The notes: generated from the letters alone by a model not told the origin. Counted from the first letter of the stretch, positions 33,193 through 45,560 are shown. The stretch: DNA of 64,000 bases from Cordia subcordata (GCA_028554755.1 JAPTOF010000016.1:13450001-13514000); one strand, 5' to 3'. Program-made: numbers and translations.

Positions 33193-33960
33193 GAATGGAA
33201 ATTTGCTAGTCAAAATGCAAACTATGCAAACATAAAAGAGAGTTCGTAGAGAGATACTGCCTCAAGATAGGTAACTTTTGGCTTTGAACTTTATTTAGTA
33301 AGTATTATCGGATTTACTCGCTAACCAGTGGACTCGAGGTCTTGAGCTGTTCAGCTTTAGTGTAAACCAAGACAATAGCACACACAGCACCTTTCAGTAT
33401 ATTACCAGTTCTCACGGTTGTGTTCATTTCAGCCCTGAACAACTCGCAGTATTCATGAGTACTTGGAGAATTCAGCCTTTAATTCTCTTAAAAGCGGCCC
33501 CTCCTTACTCATATAGGTGATTCTTCGTGAAGGGTACCTTGCTATACCCCATTTAGCCTCTTCAAGCTAAAAGAATCATTAAAAGTAAAAGCTTATCCTA
33601 ACCCGTGCAGGTCACACTGTTTGCTTATCATAAAAATGGGTAAAAGGAGATCTATGCCCCCACCGTACTTGAGTAAAGTTACACATAATCCAGTTTTCCC
33701 TTTGAACCAAGATTTAGGAATCTCCTGTCAACAAAGTAGGGTTGTCAACTGTAGTGACCCTTTAATTAGTTTATAGGCTTAAGACCAATTCCTCTTGACA
33801 ACTTTACAACTTGCTATCTATTCATCCCTTTGGTAAGTGGATTCATAATATTATCTTTAGATTTCACATAGTCTAGAGTGATAACCCTATTGGAGAGTAG
33901 TTGCTTAACGGTGTGATTTCAATGGCGTATATGTCTAGACTTACCATTATCCATGACGCT
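33193..33960 (-). other. Post-pol region of the copia element
   Basis: Sequence between the RNase H remnant and the LTR. It carries a second purine tract on the - strand (GGTGGGGGCATAGATC, about 33648-33663). No ORF is credible. Confidence 0.5.
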
Positions 33961-36266
33961 CTAAGCCCTGCCAATCAAAGATTGACGGTCACAGTGAATA
34001 CTAACAACTGCCACAGGCTTTGGCCAATATGGAATGTCCTCAAAGAATCGTTGAAGCCATTCAACTTCTTTCCCAGCTTTATGTAAAGCTATAAACTCAT
34101 ATCCCATAGTAGATTTGGCTATACATATTTGCTTAGTAAACTTCCATGACACAGCTATGCCTGCTAAAGTCAAGACATATCCACTCATGGATCTTGAGTC
34201 TTTAGTGTCAGATATCCAATCAGCGTCACTATACCCTTCTAACACTGCTGGAAACCTAGTATAGTGTAACACGTACTTCATGGTGTATCTCAAGAATCTT
34301 AAGATCTTGACTAGTGCAACCCAATGTTCTTGACTTGGATTACTAGTGTATCTACTTAGCCTATTCACAGTGCAGGCTATGTTAGGTCTTGTATAGTTCA
34401 TTATGTATATTAGACTCCCTATAATTTGGGAATACTCCAATTGAGATGCCCCTTTACCTATATTTTTCCTTAGATGTACACTTACCTCTACAGGAGTGTT
34501 TGCAATCCCGGTGTAACTGTTATTGTGCTTGTTCAGTATTTTCCCAACATAATGGGACTAAGACAAGGCTAGACCCTAGGTGTCTTATTGATTTTTGTAC
34601 CTAAGATTACATCTGTAACACCCATGTCTTTTATTGTAAAGTTCTGGGAGAGCATATTCTTTGTAGGCACAAATATTTCATTATTCTTTCCCATAATAAG
34701 CATGTTTTCTACACAAAGACAAACAATGACAAAATTCTAGTCTGTGCCTTTCCAATAAATATACTTATCACACTCTTTAATTTTGAATCCATTTGTGAGC
34801 ATGACTTGATCAAATTTCTCATACCATTGCTTAAGTGCTTGTTTTAATCTGTAAAGAGATTTCACAAGCTTACAAACTTTTTTCTCTTGACCTGGAACTA
34901 CAAACCTTTGGGTTGTTTCATATAGATCTCCATTCAATAAACCCGTCTTTACATCCATTTGATGAATCTCCAAACTATATATAACTGCAATAGCAATCAA
35001 CATCTGGATAGATGTAATTCTTGTTACCGATGAAAAGTGTAAAAGTAATCTAGACCCTCTTTTTGATTATAGCCTTTATAACCAACCAGGCCTTATGTTT
35101 GTCAATTGACCCTCCGCCTTCATCTTCCTCTTGAAAATCCATTTGCACCCTAAATGTTTATTTCCTAGAGGTAGATCCACCAATTCCTATATATGATTGT
35201 GCATGATGGACTCAATTTCACTATTCACCACCTTTTTTTGAAAGTGGTGCCTTGAGAATAGACATGGCTTCCTTGGATGTTCTGGACTCAATTTCTAACA
35301 TGAAAGTTATAAAGTCCGACCTAAATGGCGTCGATGTCCTTGCCTTTTACTGCATCTAGGTTCATCAGTTGTAGCCTCTTCATCTACGTGTGAGTAGTCA
35401 AGAGTTCTTTTAGACGAACCTAGTTTAGAAGAACTTGGTTCCCATGGCCTTTTATATGGAAATGTAGCTTCAAAGAACTCATCACTCCGTGACTTAATGA
35501 TCGTCTTTTCATGAATGTCAGATATTTCTGACTTGTGTACCAAGAATCTATACGCAACACTATTCTGCACATACCCAATGAAAATGCAGTCAACAGTCTT
35601 AGGCCCAATTTTGACCTATTTCGGAGCTGGAACTCCTACCTTAGCCAGACACCTCCATACCCTCAAATATTTGTAAAAAGATAGTCGACCTTTCCACAAT
35701 TCATACGGTGTCTTTTCCAATTTCTTATGGGGTACCTTATTTAGGATATGATTTGCAGTCAAAACTGCTTTCCTCCACAATTTCTGAGGTAGGCCAGAAT
35801 TTATTAATAAGGCATTCATCATTTCTTTGAGAGTTCTATTTTTGCGTTTCGCAACCATATTTTGTTGTGGAGAATACAGAACTATCATTTGATGCATTAT
35901 TCCTTGTTCAACACAATAAGCTTCAAAAGGATATACATATTCTCTACCCTTATCACTTCTTAAAGTTTTGATCTTCTTGATTTTCAACCTCAGCTTGGTA
36001 TTGTTTAAAAGCATAGAAAGTTTGGCTTTACCTAACAAAGAATCGGACACTAAATTCTTTCTAATCTCAGGAACATGCAGAATATTCTTAAGTGTCAGCT
36101 TAACACTAGAGGTCATCCTAGAATAACATTTCCTATGCCTACCACTTTAGAAGTTGTAGAATTTCTCATGTACAAGACTTCTCCCCCAGAGTTAGCTGTG
36201 TTGGAAGAGAATAACCTCCTCTCAGAATAGACGTGTCTAGTTGCCCCTGTGTCAACGAACCATTAC
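33961..36266 (-). pseudogene. Copia pol remnant: protease, integrase, RT, RNase H
   Basis: Reading from 36266 down: WFVDTGATRHV (aspartic protease DTGA motif, about 36258-36226); ILHVPEIRKNLVS (36078-36040); an internal deletion; integrase core LRSDKGREY, QQNMVAKRKNRTL and TPYELWKGR (about 35970-35690); RT with VKTGLLNGDLYE and LYRLKQALKQWYEKFD (about 34960-34820). After a stop comes CVENMLIMG (about 34716-34690), where YVDD is expected, so both catalytic aspartates are gone. RNase H reads [21 protein letters not shown] and [11 protein letters not shown] (34440-33961). The element cannot be active. Confidence 0.88.
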
Positions 36267-36960
36267 TAATTTACTAATTTACTAATTCTAATTGAAATAT
36301 TAAATTAATAATCAATCAATTAATGCTCAAGATAAAGTTCATTTTTGAATTCCAAAAGGTTCTTTTGTTATCTAGTATGGATATAAATTATTAGTTTTAA
36401 TTTAGAAATTAGTCACTAATCAATTAATTCTTAAAATAATATTAACTTATGAACTCAAGAAGATTAAACCTGAGGAAATTTAATGTCAACTATTAAAAAA
36501 AAATACTTCATTGAGTATGTGAAGGTCTTATGTCTTGTTATTCTATTATTGGCTTACAATAATTTATTATTTATTTTTATTTTTATTTTTTATTATTTCT
36601 CATCTTTAAGGATACAAATAATTAGTTTTAATTGAAAAGTTAAATAAGCGAGGAACTAATGCTTAAAATAAAATTCATATTTGAATTCCAAAGGTTCATT
36701 TATTACCTATTATGGATATATATATTCTTTGTTTGAATTTAGAAATTAATTGTTAATCAATTAATTCTTAAAAATAATTTTCACTTGAGAATTCCAAAAA
36801 GTTCATTTCTTATTTATTATTGATATATATTTTATTAGTTTTAATTTAAAATTTTAATTGTCAATTAATTAATGCTTCAAAGCCTTTATTAAAGTAATTT
36901 TCATTTGTGAATTACAAATAAATCTAAGTAATTTTAACATCTACTATAGAACAAAAGCTT
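36265..36960. repeat. Degenerate tandem repeat, about 105-120 bp monomer
   Basis: A monomer with GAATTCCAAAAGGTTC..TATGGATATA..TTTTAATTTAGAAATTA..CAATTAATTCTTAAAATAA recurs. Its GAATTCC-type landmark lies at about 36347, 36451, 36683, 36789 and 36908. One interval (36490-36600) is enlarged by unrelated AT-rich sequence. Confidence 0.7.
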
Positions 36961-37127
36961 GTATAAACCACAAAATATTCTTGACTGACTTCGTCATTTG
37001 TTGTTAAAATAAGTAAGTTCAACTAAATTTAACACTTAATAATCAAAATAAAAGAGCATGAATATGAATGCACTAGTTTTTTTTTTTCCTGATGATTAGA
37101 TCATAATTAAGTTAGTCATACAAATTA

Positions 37128-37310
37128 GGACCTGTTTAAGGTTGACTTTTCTCATGAGAAAGTATTTTTTTAATGAAAAATATCTTCTTTTTAATAAATA
37201 TTTGGATTGACTTCTAAATGAAAAGATAATTCTTAGAAAAAGGCTGGTTTTAGCTTCTTTTTTCCTTTAAGAAAATAGAAATTCTAAGTTTGCCAAAAAA
37301 TATATACTTC
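37128..37310. mobile_element. Tourist-like MITE fragment interrupted by the LINE
   Basis: It starts GGACCTGTTTAAGG after a TTA (37125-37127) and resembles 32161-32388 in its interior (GAAAAAGTATTTTTTTAATGAAAAA, TGGATTGACTTC). Its right end is missing where the LINE tail begins; no remainder was found past the LINE 5' end, so some target DNA was lost. Confidence 0.55.
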
Positions 37311-37395
37311 TTTTTTTCTTTTCAAGGAAAGGGAGGCGGAACTCCCGGAATTTTATTAAATCAAAAATAAAGATACAACGTAGAGGGTGGACGTA

Positions 37396-39019
37396 TGATA
37401 TGTTTTAACCCGCAAACATACGGAGCGTCCGTAGTATAGCAGATACGTATGCAGGTATCGTCTCTACAGGGAGGCTCCTCAGTTCGATCTCTATGTGCAT
37501 GAGTGCCTAAGACTATCTACGTGCGTGTGTTAAAGTATTTTTGGTCTTTTTTAAGGATTAAAGGGAGCTTAGAACAATGGAAAATAAATCTTAAACTACT
37601 GAAGGACTATAGGTGCCAAGTTAAGGAAAGAAAACTCTACAAGATAGGAGGAAACCTAAGGAGATTGTGTTTCAACTAGGACTTGGTGCAGGTCTATCTA
37701 TGGCTTGATTGCTCTCCTGGAGACCTTAGCTAACTGACCGTATTATCCACTAGAACTTGGTGCGGGCCTATTCCTAGGTAGATTTCCCTAGAGTATAGAG
37801 TGGTCCTTATGACCTAGGGTTTTAGGGCTTAGTTGGTTAGGTCCTCTTTAGTGTTAATTAACATCCTATGCGAAGAGTAACCTATTAGTATTATTTTAAA
37901 CTAGAGATTAGACTCCTAGAGCATTAACTAATGCTAGTGGGTATCTTTTTAGTATTGTTTCAAACTAGAGGTATACTGCTACCACATTAAGTCATCTATT
38001 AAGCATATTAATCAACACACATTAGTTGCAAATAGGGCTCATGCCATTAGCATAGATTAAGGCTAAGTTGAGACCACTATCGATAACACTTAAGTACAAA
38101 AGAACAAATGCATCTTCATTTAGGTATTTTATCGAACACATAGACATATAAGATTTTCAACAGATAGATATATTGATTTACGCCATTAATCAATGTAAAG
38201 AAGCATATATTAAGAGCCATAGTTGCACACAAATCCTTTATTCAAAGCCCTAATCTAATATACAATATCAATCAACCCTAGATCTAGCCTATTCTAGCAA
38301 GATATTTACCAGAAATAGAAAGAGAATAAGAAGAACTCCCCTAAATCTTGCTTCTAAATTCGTACAAGCCCTTCAAATTCTTATTAGATGCCTTAATCCT
38401 AGTTTGATTCAAGGTTTAGATGGTGTGTGGAGGTGTTTATTGAAGTGGGAAAAGGGTTAAGGTTAATGAGTTTGAGAGATTATCGGGTTCCTCCCTTGTA
38501 AATGAGCTGAAAAGGGCTTTCTATAGTTGTTCGCGGGCGTTGCCGGTCGGGTCAACTGGTCAACCGACAAGAGGGCATACGCGACCAATTAAAGCTAAGG
38601 CTACTACTCTCTGTCTCTATCAGTTACCCTATCCAATCGACCGGCAGGGAGGTGAGGGTGACCGGCAGTGACTGCTTCATGCTCCAAACTTCGCCCGTTC
38701 CACCCCCGGTCTTTTCCGTTTGCCTTGAACCTCTTCTGATGGCTTCTAAACCCATTTTCCTTGATCTTTTCATCCCCACGAACATCTTCAAGCTTTGTCC
38801 ATGCCCTCTATATCTTCGATTAAGCTCAATTCCTTCTCCCAAAATGTGCCTAAAACACGAAATAAAGCACTTAGTGTAGCATTTATGTGTTTCAACCCTT
38901 TTTGCATATATTTGACTTAGTGTGCACAAATGTAACACTAAATGCATACAATTAAACTCGAATACCTTTAAATGTGCATGCAAAAACTATGTACAAACAC
39001 ACACAAATAACACACATCA
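37396..39019 (-). mobile_element. Solo LTR of the non-autonomous family
   Basis: This 1624-bp LTR has ends TGATATGT...ACACATCA and aligns along its length with 9488-11061. The flanks ACGTA (37391-37395) and ACTTA (39020-39024) match at four of five positions. The LINE 3'UTR resumes on both sides (AGGGTGG.. / ..TTATGCCTAACCC), so the LTR inserted after the LINE and later lost its interior by LTR recombination. The ORFs at 38624-38983 lie on LTR sequence and are not genes. Confidence 0.86.
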
Positions 39020-39211
39020 ACTTATGCCTAACCCTCTATTTTATTTCTAAGAATGCCAGGTTGACAGGCCAACCTATGTACAATATGCAAAAAGAATGAA
39101 AAGCAGTGTGAAGACCAAATAAGGTATTACTACTACTTTTACAAAAAAAATCAAAAAGTAAACAAGATAGTATTACTACCCTTACAACACAATAAAATTC
39201 CAAGCTAAATT

Positions 39212-39803
39212 CTAGAATCTGAAATTGGGAATCATCCACTGATCGCAGGTAATAAAACCTCGTAGCCTTGGGAAGTCCAAAATCTTGTCAAACACAGTTA
39301 ATCCACAAGCCTTCACTCCCATATTAGCCAAGAAATCCGCTGGTAGATTGCCTTCACCCAGTATATGTGTAACTGTAGGACCAAGTTGTGCTAGTTTTCT
39401 TGCTTTCAATACCACATGACACAATGCCCAAGCTTCTTCAAGATCATTCATAAGACGAACCCAAAGGGAGTCGAACTCTACCCAAACACCCTGGATACCC
39501 TTAGCTGTACAAATGCGTAGACCCCGAACCAATGGATGAAGTTCAGCTTTGATGACTGCTGCCGTGCGCAAGCTCTCAAAAAAACCAAAACAAAAAGTTA
39601 CTTTACTCATTTCGCACCAGCCTTGCCCCTCCCGTTACACCATCTTCATGAACGCTCTTATCAACGTTCAATTTGAAGTGGCCACACTTAGGCATTCTCC
39701 AGATCATGAACCTCAGATTCTTAGTCGCTGTAGGTTTGAAATAACAATGAAAGAAGCTAGCCAATTCCAAATCTCCTTGCCATTGGCTGCTTCGTAGAAG
39801 CAC
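39212..39803 (-). pseudogene. LINE RNase H domain remnant
   Basis: The first frame (39803-39603) ends GHFKLNVDKSVHEDG..GGARLVRNE; the second (39610-39212) continues FFESLRTAAVIKAELHPLVRGL, GVWVEFDSLWV and HILGEGNLPADFLANMG. The D of LNVDKS, E of KAELH, D of EFDS and D of PADFLAN correspond to the catalytic acidic residues of RNase H, all still visible. A frame shift joins the two halves. Confidence 0.87.
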
Positions 39804-40940
39804 AGCTTAGAAAAGTTAAGTAACAAAATTATCCACATGCCAAATGATTCTCCTCACTTCGAATCCAGTCTCACTATACTTGGCAGAATTATGCTTCAAC
39901 CAACTAAACCAAACCACAAGGATGGGCAGTAGCTCACATATATGCCCGTGCAACGCCTTCCAGAAGTAAACCATCTTAAGAACCATGGCTGAACTCCTAT
40001 AAATTCTCCTAAGTGCACCCTAAATAAAGTCTTGTAATATCCCCAAACCTACATCATCTTAGCACTGGTAAAGAAACAATGACTCAAGCACTCTTCATAT
40101 TCACAACACTGACAGCGAGACACAATGACCGAACCTTTTTGTTTCAATCTCGCGTCTACAGGAACCCAACCATGCAATAATGTCCAAACAAAGAAGGAAA
40201 TTTTGAAAGGAACAGAAGTACGCCAAATTTGTTTAAAAATAAATGAAGGATTCCTCCGCTGTCTAACCTGCTCCTAGGCAAGTTTACTAAAAAAATCTCC
40301 CATTCGCTAATAGCCTCTAATAAGCCTTATCACTATCGCTAGTAATAGGAATCTAAATAATTCTCTTTAGCACTTGTAAAGGTACCACTTGTCTCAACGT
40401 CTCCTCATTCTAATCATTATCCACCCAAAACCCCCCCCCCCCACCTTAACTGACACATCTACAATCTCCAAAACCCTGCTCATGCAGCAATCCCTCCTCC
40501 ATCCATGCATCGAACCCGAACCATAAGTCCCCTTGACCAAGTTTCGCTTGATGAATGATTCATACCCAATATTGACCTCTTAAATGCAATGCCAAATGTG
40601 AGAGTGACACACTGCCGCTTTGCCCATAAGAGGATGAACATATTTGCTATATTTTTCTTGCATGTACCGTGCCCACAAGCCATTAGTTGTTCTGAGCCTC
40701 CACCAAAGCTTCTATTCCATCGCTCGGTTACCATATCTAATGCTACTCAATCCCAATCAACCCTCTGATAAAGGGTAACAAACTTACGCCAAGAACACCA
40801 CTGAATCTTACAATTATTCTTCTTATCCGCTTAAAGAAAACCATTAAAAATTCACCCCAAACATTTTATGACCGTCAAAGGAGGCTGTAGAACTTGCAAC
40901 AAATATGTTGGCATACTCAAGACAACACTTCTAAGCAGCA

Positions 40941-42150
40941 CTAATCGCCCACTTGGCGATAACTTTTGCTTTCCCAGCCACCTAGCTTTTTACGAACACT
41001 GGCCAGAAGCTCATCAAATAAATATACCTTCTTGTGGCCCTTCTTCAGAGGAACCCCCAAGTACTTAACTCGCAAATATTGTTGCTTAAAGGAAGCCACC
41101 TTCTCAATAGTAGAGATCCGAGATTTGGTAGTATTAGCCGCAACTAAAGACCCACTTTTACCTTCATTAACCTTTTGTCCTAAGAGCAATTCATAGTGAT
41201 TAAGCATCATCGTAATTTTCTCTAGGGCCACTTTACAACCATTAGAAAAGATTATGATGTCATCCACGAAACTCAAATGAGAGACCGTAACCAGACACCC
41301 CGTTTGATAAAGGCATTCCGGCCTAGCTTCAAACAAAAGATTGAGGCACCTAAAAAAATAATCCCCCGTAGGGACAAATAGAAGAGGCAATAAAGAATCA
41401 CCTTGTCGTAACCCCCTTGTGGACTTAAAGTAGCCCACTCTCTCACCATTAACAATTTTTGAAAAACAACAGTTAGGCACATAGCTAATCATCTTACCAA
41501 TCCAATCCTCATTGAAAACAAATGACTTCAAAACATTAAATAAAAAATTCCATTCAAGTCGATCATACACCTTCATCATATCTAATTTTATACCCATGTT
41601 ACCTCCTCTCACCTTGGTGCTAAGATGATTAATCATTGCCTGTGCCAAAAGAACGTTATCACTAATCAATAGCCCTCCAACAAAGCCACTTTGATTTTGG
41701 CTAATAAGTTTTGTTAGAAGACATCCTCGCCTCGTGGCCAAAACTTCAGAAAAAAGTTCTATAGAAAACATTGCAGAGGCTGATGGGGTGATAATCACTC
41801 GACCACTTTGGATTCTTCTTTTTCGGGATGAGAATTATAGATGTTAACTTCACCCCCTTTGGAAGCTTTTCCCTTCGAAAGAAACTACAAACTGCTTCAA
41901 GCAAATCTTTCTTAATAATATCCTAACATTGATGAAACAATGCTGAAAAAAACCCATCCAGACCGGCTACACTTAATTCATCTATGGCAAAAACAACTTC
42001 TCTTTCATCTTCCACACTAGGGTTCTCATTCAACTTCACATTATCGTCCCTCGTAACAACTTTTGGAGCAATGCTCCAGATTCCATTCCGTTGATCTGTA
42101 GCCTTACTTGTTAGTAATTGTTCAAAGAAGGATGCAGCTGAATTCTTCAA
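40941..42150 (-). pseudogene. LINE reverse transcriptase remnant
   Basis: An upstream piece (42150-41923: SFFEQLLTSK.., DELSVAGLDGFFSALFHQC) is followed, after stops, by a 285-codon open frame (41798-40941). That frame has NQSGFVGGLLISDNVLLAQ, KLDMMKVYDRLEW, LRQGDSLLPLLF, SHLSFVDDIIIFSNG (the FxDD catalytic box is intact in form), GQKVNEGKS and YLGVPLKKG, in the usual order of RT blocks. In a live LINE this domain primes cDNA on nicked target DNA. Upstream stops and decay on both sides mean no complete ORF2 exists. Confidence 0.92.
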
Positions 42151-42599
42151 GCTTTCCTTCCCTTTAATAATGGCTACTTGAGGATCTTCAACATTCCAAA
42201 TATGACACGAACCTGCCTTTTAGCTAGCAAATTATGGTAGTACCTCGTATTCCTTTCCCTCTTCACCAACCATCTGTATCCCACCTTTTGTTGCATAAAT
42301 TTCTCCTCATTGGCCAACGCCAAATTAAGCTTGGCAGCCACGCGATTAAGCAATTCTCCTCTCTACTGATGGATTCTCCTCAAACTTCGATTATTCTATT
42401 TTCATCTCATCCTCCACTTCTTTGACTTTGACAAATCTATCTCCATTCCACCATTTTAACTTCTGTTTAAGTCTCTGCATCTTCAACCAAAATTGAATAC
42501 CACTAGCATCAATTGGCAACTCCCAATTCTACCGCACCAAATCCTTGAATCCGTGATGCCTGCACCACACACTGAGCAATCAAAAAGACGAAGGGCCTA

Positions 42600-43293
42600 T
42601 CATAGAAAAGGCATCAAAACAAAATAACAAAGGATGATGATCAGACACATTACATCTATCCAAGTGCTTAACCTTTATTATAGGACACATCAAGCTCTAA
42701 TCTATATTAATGCAGACTCTGTCCAACCTCTGAAATAAAGTTTTATTTGTCCAAGTAAAACGGCTATCCTTAAAACCTGCATCCTCTAGACCACTGTCCA
42801 TGATGCAATTTGCAAATTACTCCATAGATTCAACATTAGGCTTAGCCCCAAACTTGCATTATTGGGCATACAATGTAGCACTTATGTCCCTCCCCCCAAC
42901 AAACCACGGCATTAAATTATCTTCAGCAATAAACTTTAATTCATCCCATAGAGCTAGCCTTTTAGACCTGAAGCTACCGGTGTACACAAAAGGGGCCATG
43001 AATTGTTTTGGCATTATAGGAAGGGAAATATTAACCGTTAAACATTGGACGTGGTCTCCAATGACAACGCACGAAAGTTCCTCCTTCTAGAGCACCCAAA
43101 TCTTATTAGATATATTTGGAATTCCATGATCAAAACCAATTTTATATAGAAAACGCGACAGTTTTGATCTATCCACCAAAGGCTCCTAAATTGCAATCAA
43201 TTTAATGTCGTGAAATTTAATTAGTTCTTTCAGCATTTGACAACCTTCTGCTTTCACAATCTCTCGATTATTCCAAATAAGGAACTTATTCAT
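42600..43293 (-). pseudogene. LINE endonuclease (EEP) remnant
   Basis: On the - strand from 43293: MNKFLIWNNREI, then LIKFHDIKLIAI, a stop in place of the Gln/Glu before EPLVD, IPNISNKIWVL, MAPFVYTGSF, RLALWDEL, MPWFVGGRDISATL, FTWTNKTLFQRLDRV and finally VSDHHPLLF (about 42640-42614). The order and the terminal SDHHP motif fit the apurinic-endonuclease-like domain that nicks target DNA. At least four in-frame stops are present. Confidence 0.85.
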
Positions 43294-43356
43294 GAGAAAA
43301 AGTAGTTGGATTTGAGCCTGTGGATAGCATAATCTCCTTGCTTTTACTTCTAGTCA

Positions 43357-45093
43357 TCATCGGGTCACCTGGATTGGGTGTCGCGGTTTACGACCTTTAG
43401 GTTTAACACGACGCATAGAGTCATCTTGCGTAACCAAAATTGGTTCAACCCTAGTATCAACTTCATCTATGATCGTAGCATCATATAAAACAATTGGAAG
43501 CTCTTCGATATCCTCAATCCTCTCCCCCTCATCGTCATTCTCCTTTTCCTGTATAGCCGTAGGCTCGACATTGGCATTATCTCTATCAGCTACCTTCTGC
43601 GTCCCTTCCACCAACTCAATAGGATTAATATCATTCCTCTCAATAGAGCTGCACTGATGTACATCATCATTCTGACCATCACCCCCATGACCTCTCCATG
43701 TCCTCAGGTTTTCCTCCGAAGGTCATACCTTTGAAGGAGTTCCCCGACCGCAATTCCGGATAGGGAATTGAGTAAGGGAGGCCTACTTAGGTAAGGGAGG
43801 CTTATAGCTTCCCAGTCCCATAGGGTTGGCGCTAAGGAGACCTGACCAGTGGCAGATCCCAAGCTACACTTCCAACTCTGGGTCTTTGAGTTCACAAGCT
43901 AGTTAACGTAAATCACAGTCGTCTTGTCACTAAACACCAACACAGAATCAGTCCTTTGGGAAAGACGCACTAACCTCGTGGTGTAGACTTCCATCTTCAG
44001 CATCTTGTCTCTGCCGGGCAAGTAATGCATCGAGTTTCTCAAATAGACCACCCACTTGTGGCCTACCTTTACCCGCAACAACTAAGTTTTCCATGGCCTT
44101 AGAAGCTCCTTCTTCTGGGTGTTTAAATGCAACATATTTACTGCGTTTTTTTGAAAGGGATGATCTTTTCAGGACCTCTAGCAGAATAAGATTCTGTAAC
44201 TGATTGCTCTTGCTCCTTCGCATGTTCATTATCCTCCACGTCTTGTAAAATGGCAAATTTATTATTATCATTCAAGTCTCCCCTCTTCCTAGTTTACATA
44301 TAGCAGCGTCCATCCCTAGCAGGCCTGAAGTCACTTGGGTCAGCATTCTTGAGATTCTAACGTCTATAACCTGGCACAACATTTTTTTATCGATCAAACG
44401 CAAGCGGTTACCATCATCCTCATTCTGCTTCAAATTTTTGTTTTGTAGATCCCCGCTTTGTCCTTTCTACTCCCTATTACAATTTCCCCCATCATCAAAT
44501 CTCCGTTGAGGTCTTGATTTCGGCTCCGGTTTTGGAGGTGGGCCCCTCTCCAATTTTCTACGAGTATTTTTATCACGATCCAAAAGCGAGCAGTGAGTAC
44601 CATACTGCGGCATATCTTCAATACCAATTGGTTGCAAGTAATTTCGAGCAAAACTTCCAGTCTCCGAATCCTGAATGCGAATCCACACGTTAGAAGGATG
44701 TTGCTGCAGCACATTCATCTCAACACACACAAGAGCCATCTTCGGCCACGTCCTTCTAGCTGTAGGCTCATCTACTTGCAACGACCTCCCCAAAGCCCGT
44801 GCAATATTCACCACTTAACGCTTGTTATACAAGTGTGTAAGGAGGTTTTCCATGTAGATCCATACCGGTGCTATAGGAGATTCTCTCTTTGATTTGAAGT
44901 CCTTTGTCCAACGCATAGCATGCATATTGTGGCCAAAGATATCCCAATCAGCCTTTGTCCAGAGTCGCCGGTAGTCTAGAGAGTTTGAAAGTTTAATTAA
45001 GATGTGTCGAGATCCCAAACATAGAATTTCGTATCCTCCAGTGAGTTTAATCCCCATGAACCATCTACGAACTGTTTCTAGGCTTGGCATCAT
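43357..45093 (-). pseudogene. LINE ORF1 (DUF4283-like, zinc-knuckle region) remnant
   Basis: Successive frames from 45093 read RRLWTKADWDIFGHNM, RWTKDFKSKRESPIAPVWI and, from 44814, IARALGRSLQVDEPTARRTWPKMALVCVEM. This is the DUF4283 order usual in plant LINE ORF1. It is followed by QYGTHCSLLDRD, where a CCHC knuckle would be but only one cysteine remains. The tail (44271-43948 and 43614-43357) is charged and low in complexity. ORF1 normally coats element RNA; here it is split over four frames. Confidence 0.8.
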
Positions 45094-45275
45094 ACAGAAT
45101 CAACGCCATGGCATCTTCTTCAGTTGTTGAGTACACTACGGCAGGAAGATATTGGCCTCATCTTCATCTGAATCGATGCTTGGTTGTGTGGTGGCTGGCT
45201 CCCCCTTGTTCGGTGGCTTTGGGGGAGGCGCAGTGTGTTTAAGCGGTTGTGGCTTAGAATGAACATAGTCATCAC

Positions 45276-45560
45276 ATAATTCCAATTAATTTAATTATAT
45301 CACTAGAATTAATATAGTTTGGAGTATAATTATAATTAAGTTAGTCATACTACTAGAATTTACAATTTTTTGTACTATAATTCTATTTAAGTTAGTCATA
45401 AAAATATAATTAGCATTATCTGTAGTACAATTTCTAATTAATTCATTCATGTAACTAGAATTAGCATATTTATAGTATAATTTTAATTTAGTTATATAAC
45501 TTGAACTAGAATGAGCATAATTAATATTATTATAAAAGGAAATGGTTATAGCATAAACTT
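45276..45560. repeat. Degenerate tandem repeat, about 60 bp monomer
   Basis: AGAATTARCATA..TATAGTATAATT..AATTAAGTTAGTCATA recurs about four to five times. A single related unit (CATAATTAAGTTAGTCATAC, 37102-37121) lies at the far side of the LINE, so the LINE probably inserted into this array. Confidence 0.7.

Larger units (their letters stand above)
32531..36266 (-). mobile_element. 5'-truncated Ty1/copia retrotransposon
   Basis: On the - strand the order is protease, partial integrase, RT and RNase H (36266 to 33961), a polypurine tract (CATGTGGGGGAA, at about 33181-33192) and an LTR (33181 down to 32531). Gag and the 5' LTR are missing; homology stops near 36266 at a TAATTTAC simple repeat. 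Pol has several stops and its catalytic motif is altered. Confidence 0.86.
37311..45250 (-). mobile_element. Full-length but dead L1-type LINE with RNase H
   Basis: On the - strand the order is ORF1 (about 45093-43357), ORF2 endonuclease (43293 to about 42600), RT (42150-40941), a degenerate zinc-binding region (about 40300-39900), RNase H (39803-39212), and a 3'UTR ending in an A-rich tail (37322-37310) with AATAAAATTC just before it. A 1.6-kb solo LTR splits the 3'UTR. Without it the element is about 6.3 kb, full length for plant L1s. Stops in every domain show inactivity. The 5' end near 45250 is approximate and no target duplication could be identified. Confidence 0.85.

Noticed and set aside
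38624..38983. 119-codon - strand frame
   Set aside because: It lies entirely inside the solo LTR 37396-39019 and is not preserved in the sister LTRs.
40431..40442. Run of twelve C
   Set aside because: Simple homopolymer within the decayed LINE; possibly a sequencing-sensitive site but no biological feature.
43469..43657. Serine-rich + strand frame
   Set aside because: Shadow of LINE ORF1 on the opposite strand.
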